From assembly GCA_035272265.1 (NCBI GenBank), contig DATEQV010000475.1, forward strand, positions 1 through 5,354: 5,354 nt of DNA, given 5' to 3'. Position 1 is the first letter of the stretch; every line of letters starts with the position of its first letter. The translations under genes and the position numbers were made by a program. The DNA comes from Acidisphaera sp035272265. GTDB lineage: Bacteria; Pseudomonadota; Alphaproteobacteria; Acetobacterales; Acetobacteraceae. Positions 1-5,354 of this stretch are shown here, piece by piece. The notes below the pieces were generated by a model. The model was not told where the DNA came from. It made no database searches and worked only from the letters and a program-made list of their open reading frames with translations.

Positions 1-720
1 CGCCCCGGTGCAGGTCAGCGTCAGGTCGCCTAGCCCCGACAGGCCCATCGCCGTCTCCGCCCTGCCGCCCAGCGCCGCCGTCAGGCGCGCGAGTTCGGCG
101 ACACCCCGGGTGATCAGCGCCGCGCGGGCGTTCTCGCCCAGGCCCGCGCCGACCACCGCGCCGGCCGCAATCGCGATCACGTTCTTCGCCGCCCCGCACA
201 GCTGCACGCCGAGCGGGTCGTCGTTGCCGTAGAGCCGGAACCGGTCGGTCGCCACCAGCTCGATCACGCGCCGCCGCAGCCCGGCATCGGCGGCGGCGAC
301 CACGGCCGCGGCCGGCAGCCCGGCGGCGATCTCGTGCGCGAAGTTGGGGCCGCTCAGCACGCACGCCGGCGTGGCCGGGTGCAACTCGGCCAGCACCTCC
401 AGCGGCAGCGCGTGCGTCTCTGGGTCGAGCCCCTTGCAGCAGGCCACCAGCACGCCCGCCTCGACGCAAGCCGCGACGTGACGCAGATGCGCCGTCGGCA
501 CCGCGAGCAGCGCGACGTCGGCCTGCGGCAGCTCCGCGGTGACGCGGACGGAATCGGGCAGCACCGCGTTGGGCAGCCGCGGATTGCGCCTTGTCTGCGC
601 GATCGCACCCGCGCGCGCGGGGTCGCGCGCCCACAGCGTCACCGCCCGGCCGGCGCGCACGCACTGCAGCGCCAGCGCGGTGCCCCACGCCCCGGCACCG
701 ATGACGGCGACCTCACTCAT
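1..720 (-). CDS. gpsA: NAD(P)+-dependent glycerol-3-phosphate dehydrogenase (C-terminus cut by window edge)
   Basis: Cytosolic enzyme that interconverts dihydroxyacetone phosphate and sn-glycerol 3-phosphate with NAD(P)H, supplying the backbone for phospholipid synthesis. The visible 240 residues begin MSEVAVIGAGAWGTALAL, a Rossmann fold with the GxGxxG dinucleotide motif at residues 8-13. SGPNFAHE (123-130) and GAAKNVIAIAAG (about 176-187, with the conserved lysine at 179) follow. ALITRG (201-206) and GLGDLTLTCT (229-238) are the usual GpsA substrate-domain signatures. The family is normally about 330 residues, so roughly 90 residues lie beyond base 1. The ATG at 718-720 gives the canonical N-terminus. 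It lies inside the end of rlmJ (8-base overlap ATGAGTGA) and has no strong Shine-Dalgarno of its own, which suggests translational coupling. No internal stop or frameshift is seen. Identification is from recalled family motifs and is very secure. Confidence 0.97.
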   Translation of the reverse strand, partial: MSEVAVIGAGAWGTALALQCVRAGRAVTLWARDPARAGAIAQTRRNPRLPNAVLPDSVRVTAELPQADVALLAVPTAHLRHVAACVEAGVLVACCKGLDPETHALPLEVLAELHPATPACVLSGPNFAHEIAAGLPAAAVVAAADAGLRRRVIELVATDRFRLYGNDDPLGVQLCGAAKNVIAIAAGAVVGAGLGENARAALITRGVAELARLTAALGGRAETAMGLSGLGDLTLTCTGA

Positions 721-1540
721 CGGCCAGCCGCAGCAGGGCGGTGCCGGCGCCGGGCTCCTCGCGGCCCAGCCGGGCCAGCAAGGCATCGAGGATCGGCGCC
801 GCCTCGGCCTCGAACCGGTACGGCGGATTGACCACCAGCAGTCCGCACCCGTTCAGGCGGCCGGGGTCGGTCGGCTCGCGCAGCCACAGCTCGGCGGCCA
901 CGACGTCGCGCAGTCCCGACTCCCGGATCGCGTCATGAAACGCGCGCACCGGCGCACGGTGCTTGATCGGGTACCACGCCGCCAGCACCCCCGTCGCGAA
1001 CCGCGCGTTCGCCGTCCCCACCCCGGCGGCAAGCCGGGCGAACTCGTCCGGCCGTTCGAACGGCGGGTCGATCAGCACCAGCCCGCGGCGGGCCACCGCG
1101 GCCGGCGGCGGCAGCAGGGCGCCCAGCGCCTCCCAGCCGTTGCGCGCATGCACCGCCACCTGCCGGTCGCGCGCGAACAGGGCGCGCAGGTCCGCGTAGT
1201 CCTCGGGATGCAGCTCGCAGCAGGCCAGCCGGTCGTCCGGCCGCAGCAGCGCCCGGATCAGCGCCGGGCTGCCGGGATACAGCCCCAGCCCCGACACCAG
1301 CCCCACATAGTCCGCCAGCACCTCCGGCGGCGCCTGCATCAGCCGGCCGATGCCGTCGCGCCACTCGCCGGTGCGCTCAGCCGGGCCGGAGGCCAGGTCG
1401 TACCGCCCCGCCCCGGCATGGGTGTCGAGCACGAACACCGGCGTCTCCTTCCGCGCCAGCGCGCGCAGCAGCCACACCAGCAGCGCGTGCTTCATGCAGT
1501 CGGCGAAACCCCCGGCATGGAAGGCGTGGCGATAGTTCAC
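713..1540 (-). CDS. rlmJ: 23S rRNA (adenine(2030)-N6)-methyltransferase
   Basis: Predicted S-adenosylmethionine-dependent methyltransferase that modifies A2030 of 23S rRNA, as shown for E. coli RlmJ (formerly YhiR, DUF519). The 275-residue product begins VNYRHAFHAGGFADCMKH, matching the E. coli start LSYRHSFHAGNHADVLKH. Motifs in order are the AdoMet-binding DTHAGAGRY (39-47), AERTGE (54-59), YPGSP (88-92), ELHP (109-112), and the catalytic N6-adenine motif DPPF (158-161; DPPY in E. coli). RFATGVLAAWYP (180-191) and VVNPPY (236-241) follow. The length matches the family (about 280). I chose the GTG at 1538-1540 because AAGGAG lies 5 bases upstream and conservation starts there. An in-frame ATG at 1613-1615 would add 25 unconserved residues and run into acuI. 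Its TGA overlaps the gpsA start, so the two form an operon with rlmJ first. Confidence 0.95.
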   Translation of the reverse strand: MNYRHAFHAGGFADCMKHALLVWLLRALARKETPVFVLDTHAGAGRYDLASGPAERTGEWRDGIGRLMQAPPEVLADYVGLVSGLGLYPGSPALIRALLRPDDRLACCELHPEDYADLRALFARDRQVAVHARNGWEALGALLPPPAAVARRGLVLIDPPFERPDEFARLAAGVGTANARFATGVLAAWYPIKHRAPVRAFHDAIRESGLRDVVAAELWLREPTDPGRLNGCGLLVVNPPYRFEAEAAPILDALLARLGREEPGAGTALLRLADE

Positions 1541-1545
1541 CCAGG

Positions 1546-1551
1546 CTCCTT
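1546..1551 (-). promoter_or_regulatory. Ribosome binding site of rlmJ
   Basis: AAGGAG on the minus strand, 5 bases before the GTG at 1540. It is a near-perfect Shine-Dalgarno and decides between this GTG and the longer in-frame ATG at 1615. Confidence 0.8.
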
Positions 1552-1595
1552 GCGCTGCGGGCGCGGTCGGGGAAGGACTCTCCCACGAAGACAAG

Positions 1596-1600
1596 AAGGG
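1596..1600 (+). promoter_or_regulatory. Ribosome binding site of acuI
   Basis: AAGGG, 8 bases before the ATG at 1609. It supports that start, which is also the position expected from the conserved family N-terminus. Confidence 0.55.
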
Positions 1601-1608
1601 TCGGCGGG

Positions 1609-2601
1609 ATGGCAACGTTCAAGGCGTGCGTGATCGACAAACCCGAGGGCGGCAAGCAGACCGTCGCCCTGCGCGAGTTCTCCGACGACGACCTCATGCA
1701 GGGCGACGTCACCGTCCGCGTGACCCACTCGGCGCTGAACTACAAGGACGGGCTGGCGCTCACCGGCCGCTCGCCGGTGGTCCGCCGCTTCCCGATGATC
1801 CCCGGCATCGACCTCGCGGGCATCGTCGAGGCGTCCGGCAGCCCGGAATTCACCCCCGGCGAGGCGGTGGTGCTGACCGGCTGGGGCCTCGGCGAGACGC
1901 ATCTCGGCGGCTACGCCGAGCGCGCCCGGGTGAAGGCCGACTGGCTGGTCAAGCTGCCCGAGGGCTTGAGCGCCGCCGAGGCGATGGCGATCGGCACCGC
2001 GGGCTTCACCGCGATGCTGGCGGTCCTCGCCCTGGAGCGTCACGGCCTGAAGCCAACGTCCGGTCCGGCGGTGGTGACCGGCGCGGCCGGCGGCGTGGGG
2101 TCCGTCGCGATCGCGCTGCTCGCCCGCGCCGGCTGGCACGTCATCGCGTCAACCGGCCGCGCCGCGGCCGAGGGCGACTACCTGCGCGGCCTGGGTGCGG
2201 CCGAGATCATCGACCGCGCCGGGCTGTCGGCCCCGGGCCGTCCGCTCGGCAAGGAGCGCTGGGCGGCCGGCGTGGACAGCGTCGGCTCGCACACGCTGGC
2301 CAACCTGCTGTCGATGACGAAATACGGCGGTGCCATTTCGGCGTGCGGGCTGGCGCAGGGGATGGACCTGCCGGCCTCGGTCGCGCCCTTCATCCTGCGC
2401 GGCGTGTCGCTGCTCGGCATCGACAGCGTCATGTGCCCGCACGACCGCCGCGTCGAGGCGTGGGGCCGGCTCGCGCGCGACCTCGACCGCGACAAGCTGC
2501 ACGCCATGACGCGCACGATCGCGCTCGCCGACGTGATCGCCGAGGGCGAGCGCATCCTGGCCGGCGCGGTACGCGGGCGGACGGTTGTGGCGATCGACTA
2601 G
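1609..2601 (+). CDS. acuI: NADPH-dependent acrylyl-CoA reductase (AcuI/YhdH, MDR superfamily)
   Basis: Reduces acryloyl-CoA to propionyl-CoA with NADPH. In Rhodobacter sphaeroides AcuI serves 3-hydroxypropionate assimilation and acrylate/DMSP breakdown; in E. coli YhdH is thought to protect against toxic acryloyl-CoA. The 330 residues are the family's full length. An N-terminal GroES-like domain carries SALNYKDGLALTGR (41-54), FPMIPGIDLAG (61-71), LTGWGLGE (89-96) and ARVKADWLV (106-114). The Rossmann domain has IGTAGFTAML (128-137), the nucleotide loop VTGAAGGVGS (156-165) and STGR (181-184), a position that in this family contacts the NADP 2'-phosphate. YGGAISACGLA (239-249), FILRGVSLLGIDSV (261-274) and a GRTVVAID terminus (323-330) follow. 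The zinc-binding cysteines of classical alcohol dehydrogenases are absent, as expected. It looks like a single-gene unit, divergent from rlmJ. No neighbour points to a specific acrylate or DMSP pathway, so its role here is probably general detoxification or propionyl-CoA formation (inference). Confidence 0.96.
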   Translation: MATFKACVIDKPEGGKQTVALREFSDDDLMQGDVTVRVTHSALNYKDGLALTGRSPVVRRFPMIPGIDLAGIVEASGSPEFTPGEAVVLTGWGLGETHLGGYAERARVKADWLVKLPEGLSAAEAMAIGTAGFTAMLAVLALERHGLKPTSGPAVVTGAAGGVGSVAIALLARAGWHVIASTGRAAAEGDYLRGLGAAEIIDRAGLSAPGRPLGKERWAAGVDSVGSHTLANLLSMTKYGGAISACGLAQGMDLPASVAPFILRGVSLLGIDSVMCPHDRRVEAWGRLARDLDRDKLHAMTRTIALADVIAEGERILAGAVRGRTVVAID

Positions 2602-2670
2602 ACGAGAGCGGTTGCGCCGCCTCCTTCTGTCGTCCCGCCGCCGAGAACGTGCTGAGGCGCGCATCGCTTC

Positions 2671-2686
2671 CGGCAATATCTTGCCG
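2671..2686 (+). terminator. Small perfect hairpin downstream of acuI
   Basis: CGGCAA-TATC-TTGCCG forms a 6-base-pair stem with a 4-base loop, 69 bases after the acuI stop. No run of T follows, so it is not a standard intrinsic terminator. It may only stabilise the 3' end of the acuI transcript, or be chance. Confidence 0.25.
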
Positions 2687-2953
2687 AACCGGCCATGCAC
2701 TATCACGGAGCGGCGCGAGGCAAGACAGCGTCATTGCGATCGATCAATGCGTCGCTGAAGGAAGCCGTGCCCGATGCTCGGGCAGCGCGAGCGGTATCCG
2801 ACCGATGCAATCGTGATGATCCATGAGGCGATGCGAACGCACACGGCGGAGGTAGCGCGCCCTGTTGGTTTGCCGGCGTGCCCGGCCGCGACGCCATTGC
2901 CGCCAATTCCGATGAACAAGATGATGCTGCACGAGCCTCGCTGGCTGTTGTGC

Positions 2954-2977
2954 ATTTCGGCTGCAATTTCGGCTGCA
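2954..2977. repeat. Two tandem 12-base units
   Basis: ATTTCGGCTGCA occurs twice, head to tail and identical. It is short and could have arisen by slippage. No function can be assigned. Confidence 0.6.
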
Positions 2978-3029
2978 CAGTCTGAACGGCGGAATGCAAC
3001 CCGGCGCACGTTGACGCACGCACGCTGTC

Positions 3030-3057
3030 CTCGTACGCGACGAGGATTACGTACGAG
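3030..3057. repeat. Inverted repeat CTCGTACG-N12-CGTACGAG
   Basis: Perfect 8-base arms at 3030-3037 and 3050-3057 are separated by 12 bases. Each arm contains the self-complementary CGTACG. The geometry would suit a dimeric regulator site or a small hairpin. It lies about 480 bases upstream of the downstream start codon, which is far for an operator. Confidence 0.5.
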
Positions 3058-3179
3058 ACTGTGTTCGTTTATGCGCGGCGGCGCTGCGGATCGGAGCGAG
3101 GCATCGCGTTCTTCGATGACGTCGGCAACTCACGGCGAGGAGTTGCGGCCGGCCAACTGCGGCACGAACCGGCTGCACG

Positions 3180-3214
3180 TCCCCGATATCGATAACACCC
3201 TGTTCCCTCGGGGA
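3180..3214. repeat. Inverted repeat TCCCCGA-N21-TCGGGGA
   Basis: Perfect 7-base arms at 3180-3186 and 3208-3214 with a 21-base loop. No T-run follows. The significance is low given the length of DNA searched. Confidence 0.35.
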
Positions 3215-3527
3215 TACGATGGGCTCGTTCCCTACGCCGCCCGCTTCGCCGATGGCGCGCCGCGCGCAGGCCGAGCGCGGACGACACGACCCACGGTAGC
3301 AACGTTCGCTGTGGACAGCCCTGCGCAATTGCGCGACGATCCGGTGGTTTCCGTGTGTCTTCTGCCTCCTCCCGACGGGAGCGAGAACGCTCGGCCAACC
3401 TGCTCGTCACGGCGCACACTCGGGGCAGGCTGTTCGAAAGCAGCGCGTGACCCGGACAGGCGCCACGCAGCAGGACGGGCACACGTGCAACTACCGTGAA
3501 ACTGTAACAATGCGCCGCGCCCGCGGC

Positions 3528-3532
3528 GGGAG
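3528..3532 (+). promoter_or_regulatory. Ribosome binding site before a TTG start
   Basis: GGGAG, 6 bases before the TTG at 3539-3541. It supports translation from this rare start codon. An in-frame TGA at 3497-3499 and the absence of any in-frame ATG or GTG between it and the TTG leave no upstream alternative. The first in-frame ATG downstream (codon 24) lies inside the conserved repeat module. Confidence 0.55.
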
Positions 3533-3538
3533 ACGAAT

Positions 3539-5242
3539 TTGTCCGGCACAAGCTTTACCGTCAGCAGCGCGGCCTCGCTCGACACCGCGATCTACAACGT
3601 CGACACGATGTCGCAGAACGGCACCGTCGGCGCCTACACGATCGACATCGCCGGCGACATCACGCTGACCAACGACCTGTACGGCGTGGTGGTGGGCACG
3701 GGCTCCAGCCTGACGATCATCGGCAACGGCTACACGATCGACGGCGGCGGCACCTACGAAGGCCTGCTTGCCTACCAGGGCAACCTGAGCGTCGAGGGCC
3801 TGACGATCGCCGACGCGCATGCGCTCGGCGGTCCGGGCGGCAGCGGCGGCGGGGGCGGCGGCGGCGGCGCGGGGCTGGGCGGCGGGCTGTTCGTGGCCTC
3901 GGGCGCGGCCGTCACGCTAGCCGGGGTCGATTTCGTCAGCGATGCGGCGACCGGCGGGGCCGGCGGCACCGTGGACGTCGGCTACGCCGGCGGCGGCGGC
4001 GGCGGGCTGGGCGGCGCGGGCGGGGCCGGCGAGATCGGCACATCCACCACCGCCGTGGCCGGCGGCGGCGGCGGCGTGGGCATCGCCGCGCTCGGCGGCG
4101 GCAAGGGGACGGCCGCGGGCCCAGGTATTGTGCCCGTCCAAGACGAATTCCGTAACTTCCATACGGGCGGCGGCGGCGGCGCGAGCTCCGGCTTCGGCGG
4201 AAACGGCGGCCTCAACTACCTCAGCTTGGCCGGATTCGTGACATTCGGCGGCGGCGACGGCGGCGCCGCCGGCACCAACAACCCCGGTAGTGCCGGCTTC
4301 GGCGGCGGCAGTCCCGCCGGCCCTGGCGGGGACGGCGGCTTCGGCGGCGGCGGCGGCGGCGGGAGCAGCAGCACCCACGGCCTTGCCGGGTTCGGCGCCG
4401 GGCGCGGCGGCGACAGCGGCGCCAACAAGGGCGGCGGCGGCGGGCTGGGTGCGGGCGGTGACATCTTCGTCCAGCAGGGCGGCACCCTGGTGATCGCGGC
4501 CGGCTCGCTGGCCGCCGGCACGGTTACCGGCGGGGCCGGCAAGTCGGGCGGCACCAGCGGCACCGCCTACGGCTCGGGCATCTTCATCCAGGGCACCGAC
4601 GACCTCACGCTGGCGCCGGGCGCGGGCCAGACGCTGACCATCGGCGGCGTGATCGCCGACATGGCCGGCTCCGGCGGCACCGCCACGGCCCTCGGCGCGC
4701 TGGTGATCGACGGCGCCGGCACCGTCGATCTGACCGTCAAGAACACGTTCGCGGGCGGCATCACGCTCGGCGGCGGTGCGCTCGTGCTCGGCGGGACCGG
4801 CGCCGCCGGCGCCGGCACGATCACCTTCGCCTACGACCCGAGCTTGGAATTCACGGTCGCCAACACGCCGACCAACGTCGTCGCCGACTTCTTCCCCGGC
4901 GCTACGATCGACGTGCTCGGCTTCAGCGCCACCAGTTCGGCCTACGTCAGCAACGTGCTGACGCTGACCGGCTCGGGCGGCCCGGTGAAGCTCGACATCC
5001 CAGGCAAGGCGCTGAGCAACTTCGTCGTCACCGACGCGATCATCAACGGCACCAGCGTTGCCGTCGTCACCTCGAGTCCGACGGTCGTGGTCACGGCGAG
5101 CACCGACGTCGAGCTCAATGCCGACATCCTGCAGGCGGACACGCTCTCGCAGGGCACGTCGGTCGATTACACCATCAACCTGACCGGCAACGTCACGCTG
5201 ACCAGCGATCTGGCAGGGGAATCGCATTTGGAATTTGCTTGA
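3539..5242 (+). CDS. Glycine-rich beta-strand-repeat (adhesin-like) protein, truncated by an insertion sequence
   Basis: This 567-residue frame resembles large alphaproteobacterial surface or secreted proteins with pectin-lyase-like beta-helix and autotransporter-type beta-strand repeats. I do not recognise a named gene. Residues 1-96 are Thr/Ile/Val-rich strands (YTIDIAGDITLTNDL, LTIIGNGYTIDGGG, LSVEGLTIADA). Residues 97-307 are dominated by Gly-Gly runs, recalling PE-PGRS-style sequence. Residues 308-510 return to beta-strand repeats (GGTLVIAAG, LTIGGVIAD, LVIDGAGTVDLTV, GGALVLGGTGAAGAGTITF). They end in a hydrophobic DVLGFSA...LTLTGSGGPVKLDI...FVVTDAIINGTSVAVV segment. Residues 517-558 repeat residues 6-47, so a second module begins. 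The last residues ESHLEFA and the TGA come from the adjoining insertion sequence, so the native protein was longer. No N-terminal signal peptide is visible; export by a type I or other C-terminal route is possible, but the C-terminus is missing. Function and current expression are unknown. Confidence 0.75.
   Translation: MSGTSFTVSSAASLDTAIYNVDTMSQNGTVGAYTIDIAGDITLTNDLYGVVVGTGSSLTIIGNGYTIDGGGTYEGLLAYQGNLSVEGLTIADAHALGGPGGSGGGGGGGGAGLGGGLFVASGAAVTLAGVDFVSDAATGGAGGTVDVGYAGGGGGGLGGAGGAGEIGTSTTAVAGGGGGVGIAALGGGKGTAAGPGIVPVQDEFRNFHTGGGGGASSGFGGNGGLNYLSLAGFVTFGGGDGGAAGTNNPGSAGFGGGSPAGPGGDGGFGGGGGGGSSSTHGLAGFGAGRGGDSGANKGGGGGLGAGGDIFVQQGGTLVIAAGSLAAGTVTGGAGKSGGTSGTAYGSGIFIQGTDDLTLAPGAGQTLTIGGVIADMAGSGGTATALGALVIDGAGTVDLTVKNTFAGGITLGGGALVLGGTGAAGAGTITFAYDPSLEFTVANTPTNVVADFFPGATIDVLGFSATSSAYVSNVLTLTGSGGPVKLDIPGKALSNFVVTDAIINGTSVAVVTSSPTVVVTASTDVELNADILQADTLSQGTSVDYTINLTGNVTLTSDLAGESHLEFA
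3554..3679 (+). repeat. Repeat module start, copy 1 (residues 6-47)
   Basis: It encodes FTVSSAASLDTAIYNVDTMS and onward to ITLTNDL. It aligns with residues 517-558 of the same protein with one single-residue gap. Shared features are the DT(M/L)SQ core, YTI, the (I/V)TLT strand and a closing DL. At DNA level ACGCTGACCA is identical in both copies. Confidence 0.75.
3827..4459 (+). repeat. GGC-rich low-complexity tract encoding the Gly-rich domain
   Basis: Residues 97-307 are mostly glycine with Ala, Ser, Asn and Phe spacers (GFGG, GLGG, GGAG patterns). Several near-pure GGC runs occur, for example around 3838-3870, 3989-4010, 4060-4076, 4166-4181, 4342-4361 and 4430-4441. Such trinucleotide tracts can change length by slippage while staying in frame. 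The reverse complement is proline/alanine-rich and gives long spurious open frames. Confidence 0.8.
5087..5212 (+). repeat. Repeat module start, copy 2 (residues 517-558), interrupted
   Basis: It encodes VVTASTDVELNADILQADTL and onward to VTLTSDL, matching copy 1 about 511 residues earlier. The resemblance ends exactly at the CTG codon at 5210-5212, next to the start of the insertion sequence. The rest of the second module is therefore displaced or lost. Confidence 0.75.
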
Positions 5243-5304
5243 CAAGCTGATGGTGCAGTTGCCCGGCTCGGGGCGAATCGATTCTACCCCTTGGTGTTGG
5301 TCAC

Positions 5305-5310
5305 AGGGGG
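5305..5310 (+). promoter_or_regulatory. Ribosome binding site of the transposase
   Basis: AGGGGG, 5 bases before the ATG at 5316. Spacing and strength support that start codon. Confidence 0.6.
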
Positions 5311-5315
5311 CGGCG

Positions 5316-5354
5316 ATGGATGGTTTCACGGCCTGCTTTGAGGGTTTGGACGAT
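5316..5354 (+). CDS. ISAs1-family transposase, N-terminal fragment (continues past window)
   Basis: Only 13 residues are visible: MDGFTACFEGLDD. The pattern F-x(2)-F-x(2)-L-x-D before an expected Pro-Arg matches, from memory, the N-terminus of ISAs1-family transposases (DDE_Tnp_1-associated domain followed by a DDE catalytic domain). That start is followed by DPR and a hydrophobic ILVIALCAVLCG-type segment. The catalytic residues lie outside the window. The enzyme would catalyse cut-and-paste movement of the element. The call rests on a very short stretch, the ribosome binding site and the disrupted gene just upstream. Another DDE transposase family remains possible. Confidence 0.6.
   Translation, partial: MDGFTACFEGLDD

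Larger units (their letters stand above)
1541..1608. promoter_or_regulatory. Divergent rlmJ/acuI intergenic spacer, presumed promoter region
   Basis: The 68 bases between the divergent starts of rlmJ (minus) and acuI (plus) must hold, or lie next to, the promoters of both transcripts unless these start inside the opposing gene. I can see the two ribosome binding sites but no convincing -35/-10 pair. That is common in GC-rich genomes, so no promoter position is claimed. Confidence 0.4.
2602..3538. other. 937-base stretch without a recognisable gene
   Basis: This lies between acuI and the glycine-rich protein gene. Both strands have open frames, the longest being 241 codons at 2774-3499 on plus. 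Their translations are rich in Arg, Ala, Pro and Ser with scattered Cys, Met and His, and show no family motif, signal peptide, membrane pattern or good ribosome binding site. Base composition is visibly less GC-biased, and no frame has the strong third-position GC preference of the flanking genes. That argues against a current coding role. The stretch holds a small hairpin (2671-2686), a 12-base tandem repeat (2954-2977) and two inverted repeats (3030-3057, 3180-3214). It must also contain the promoter of the downstream gene, which I could not locate. It could be a decayed gene or an acquired non-coding segment. Confidence 0.6.
5214..5354 (+). mobile_element. Left end of an ISAs1-like insertion sequence (cut by window edge)
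   Basis: The beta-strand repeat protein's module stops matching at 5212. From about 5214 (CAGGGGAATCGCATTTGG) the style changes to a less GC-biased leader. Next come a ribosome binding site and a transposase start resembling the ISAs1 family. ISAs1-type elements, as I recall, are about 1.2-1.5 kb with short terminal inverted repeats starting CA and 8-10-base target duplications. The outer boundary is inferred from loss of module similarity plus the CAGGGG start. The other end, its inverted repeat and the target duplication are outside the window, so the boundary could be off by a few bases. Confidence 0.65.

Noticed and set aside
539..1633. 364-codon plus-strand open frame opposite gpsA and rlmJ
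   Set aside because: Both minus-strand genes are unmistakable by motif. This frame is an Arg/Gln/Pro-rich antisense shadow.
2608..2620. GCGG-TTGCG-CCGC right after acuI as a terminator
   Set aside because: It has only a 4-base-pair stem and no T-run (CTCCTTCTGT follows), which is not distinguishable from chance in this GC-rich DNA.
1626..2816. 396-codon plus-strand open frame overlapping acuI in another frame
   Set aside because: It is an Arg-dominated out-of-frame translation of the acuI DNA. AcuI itself is intact and conserved.
2731..3009. 92-codon minus-strand open frame with a hydrophobic segment (SIILFIGIGGNGVAAG)
   Set aside because: It looked briefly like a small membrane protein. 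Alternative frames over the same bases are equally open, there is no ribosome binding site of note, and no family is recognised.
2774..3499. 241-codon plus-strand open frame in the gap, in the same frame as the downstream glycine-rich gene
   Set aside because: The shared frame raised the idea of a gene split by the TGA at 3497. However, its translation is Arg/Pro/Thr-rich with no beta-strand or Gly-rich pattern, has no good ribosome binding site and shows no third-position GC preference.
3838..4441. Possible CRISPR-like or satellite array in the regularly recurring GGC blocks
   Set aside because: The blocks vary in length and spacing, have no constant repeat unit with unique spacers, and are explained by glycine codons in one frame.
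5239..5267. TTGACA at 5239-5244 as the -35 of a transposase promoter
   Set aside because: The hexamer is perfect, but 16-18 bases downstream there is only GC-rich sequence with no acceptable -10, so no promoter is called.
3917..5329. 470-codon minus-strand open frame opposite the glycine-rich gene
   Set aside because: It is an Ala/Gly/Arg/Asp-rich shadow of GC-rich DNA. It crosses the insertion sequence junction and has no motif.

Overview
The window is a very GC-rich, densely coded bacterial segment. Three housekeeping-type genes have close Escherichia coli counterparts (gpsA, rlmJ, acuI/yhdH). Codon third positions are almost all G or C. High GC, a long glycine-rich beta-helix-type surface protein and an ISAs1-like insertion sequence fit an alphaproteobacterium, perhaps Acetobacteraceae or another Rhodospirillales. 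That placement is inference from gene style, not from any marker I can compare.

Left part (1-1608), minus strand: gpsA (NAD(P)+ glycerol-3-phosphate dehydrogenase, its C-terminal end cut by the window edge) is preceded by rlmJ (23S rRNA A2030 N6-methyltransferase). The two overlap by 8 bases (ATGAGTGA) and are very probably co-transcribed and translationally coupled, rlmJ first. A 68-base divergent spacer separates rlmJ from acuI.

Middle (1609-2601), plus strand: acuI/yhdH, an intact NADPH-dependent acrylyl-CoA reductase of the MDR family. It is followed by 937 bases (2602-3538) with no gene I can recognise, visibly less GC-biased than its surroundings and holding only small hairpins and short repeats.

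Right part (3539-5354), plus strand: a glycine-rich, beta-helix-like repetitive surface or secreted protein starts at a TTG codon. It reads through a large Gly-rich section and a Thr/Gly/Val beta-strand section, then begins a second copy of its own N-terminal module. That second copy stops at base 5212. One or two bases later an insertion sequence begins (CAGGGGAATCG...), and it contributes the last residues and the stop codon of the reading frame. The start of the element's transposase (MDGFTACFEGLDD, ISAs1-type N-terminus, good ribosome binding site) runs off the right edge. The main result is therefore an adhesin-like gene with a module period of about 511 residues, apparently disrupted by an ISAs1-family element.
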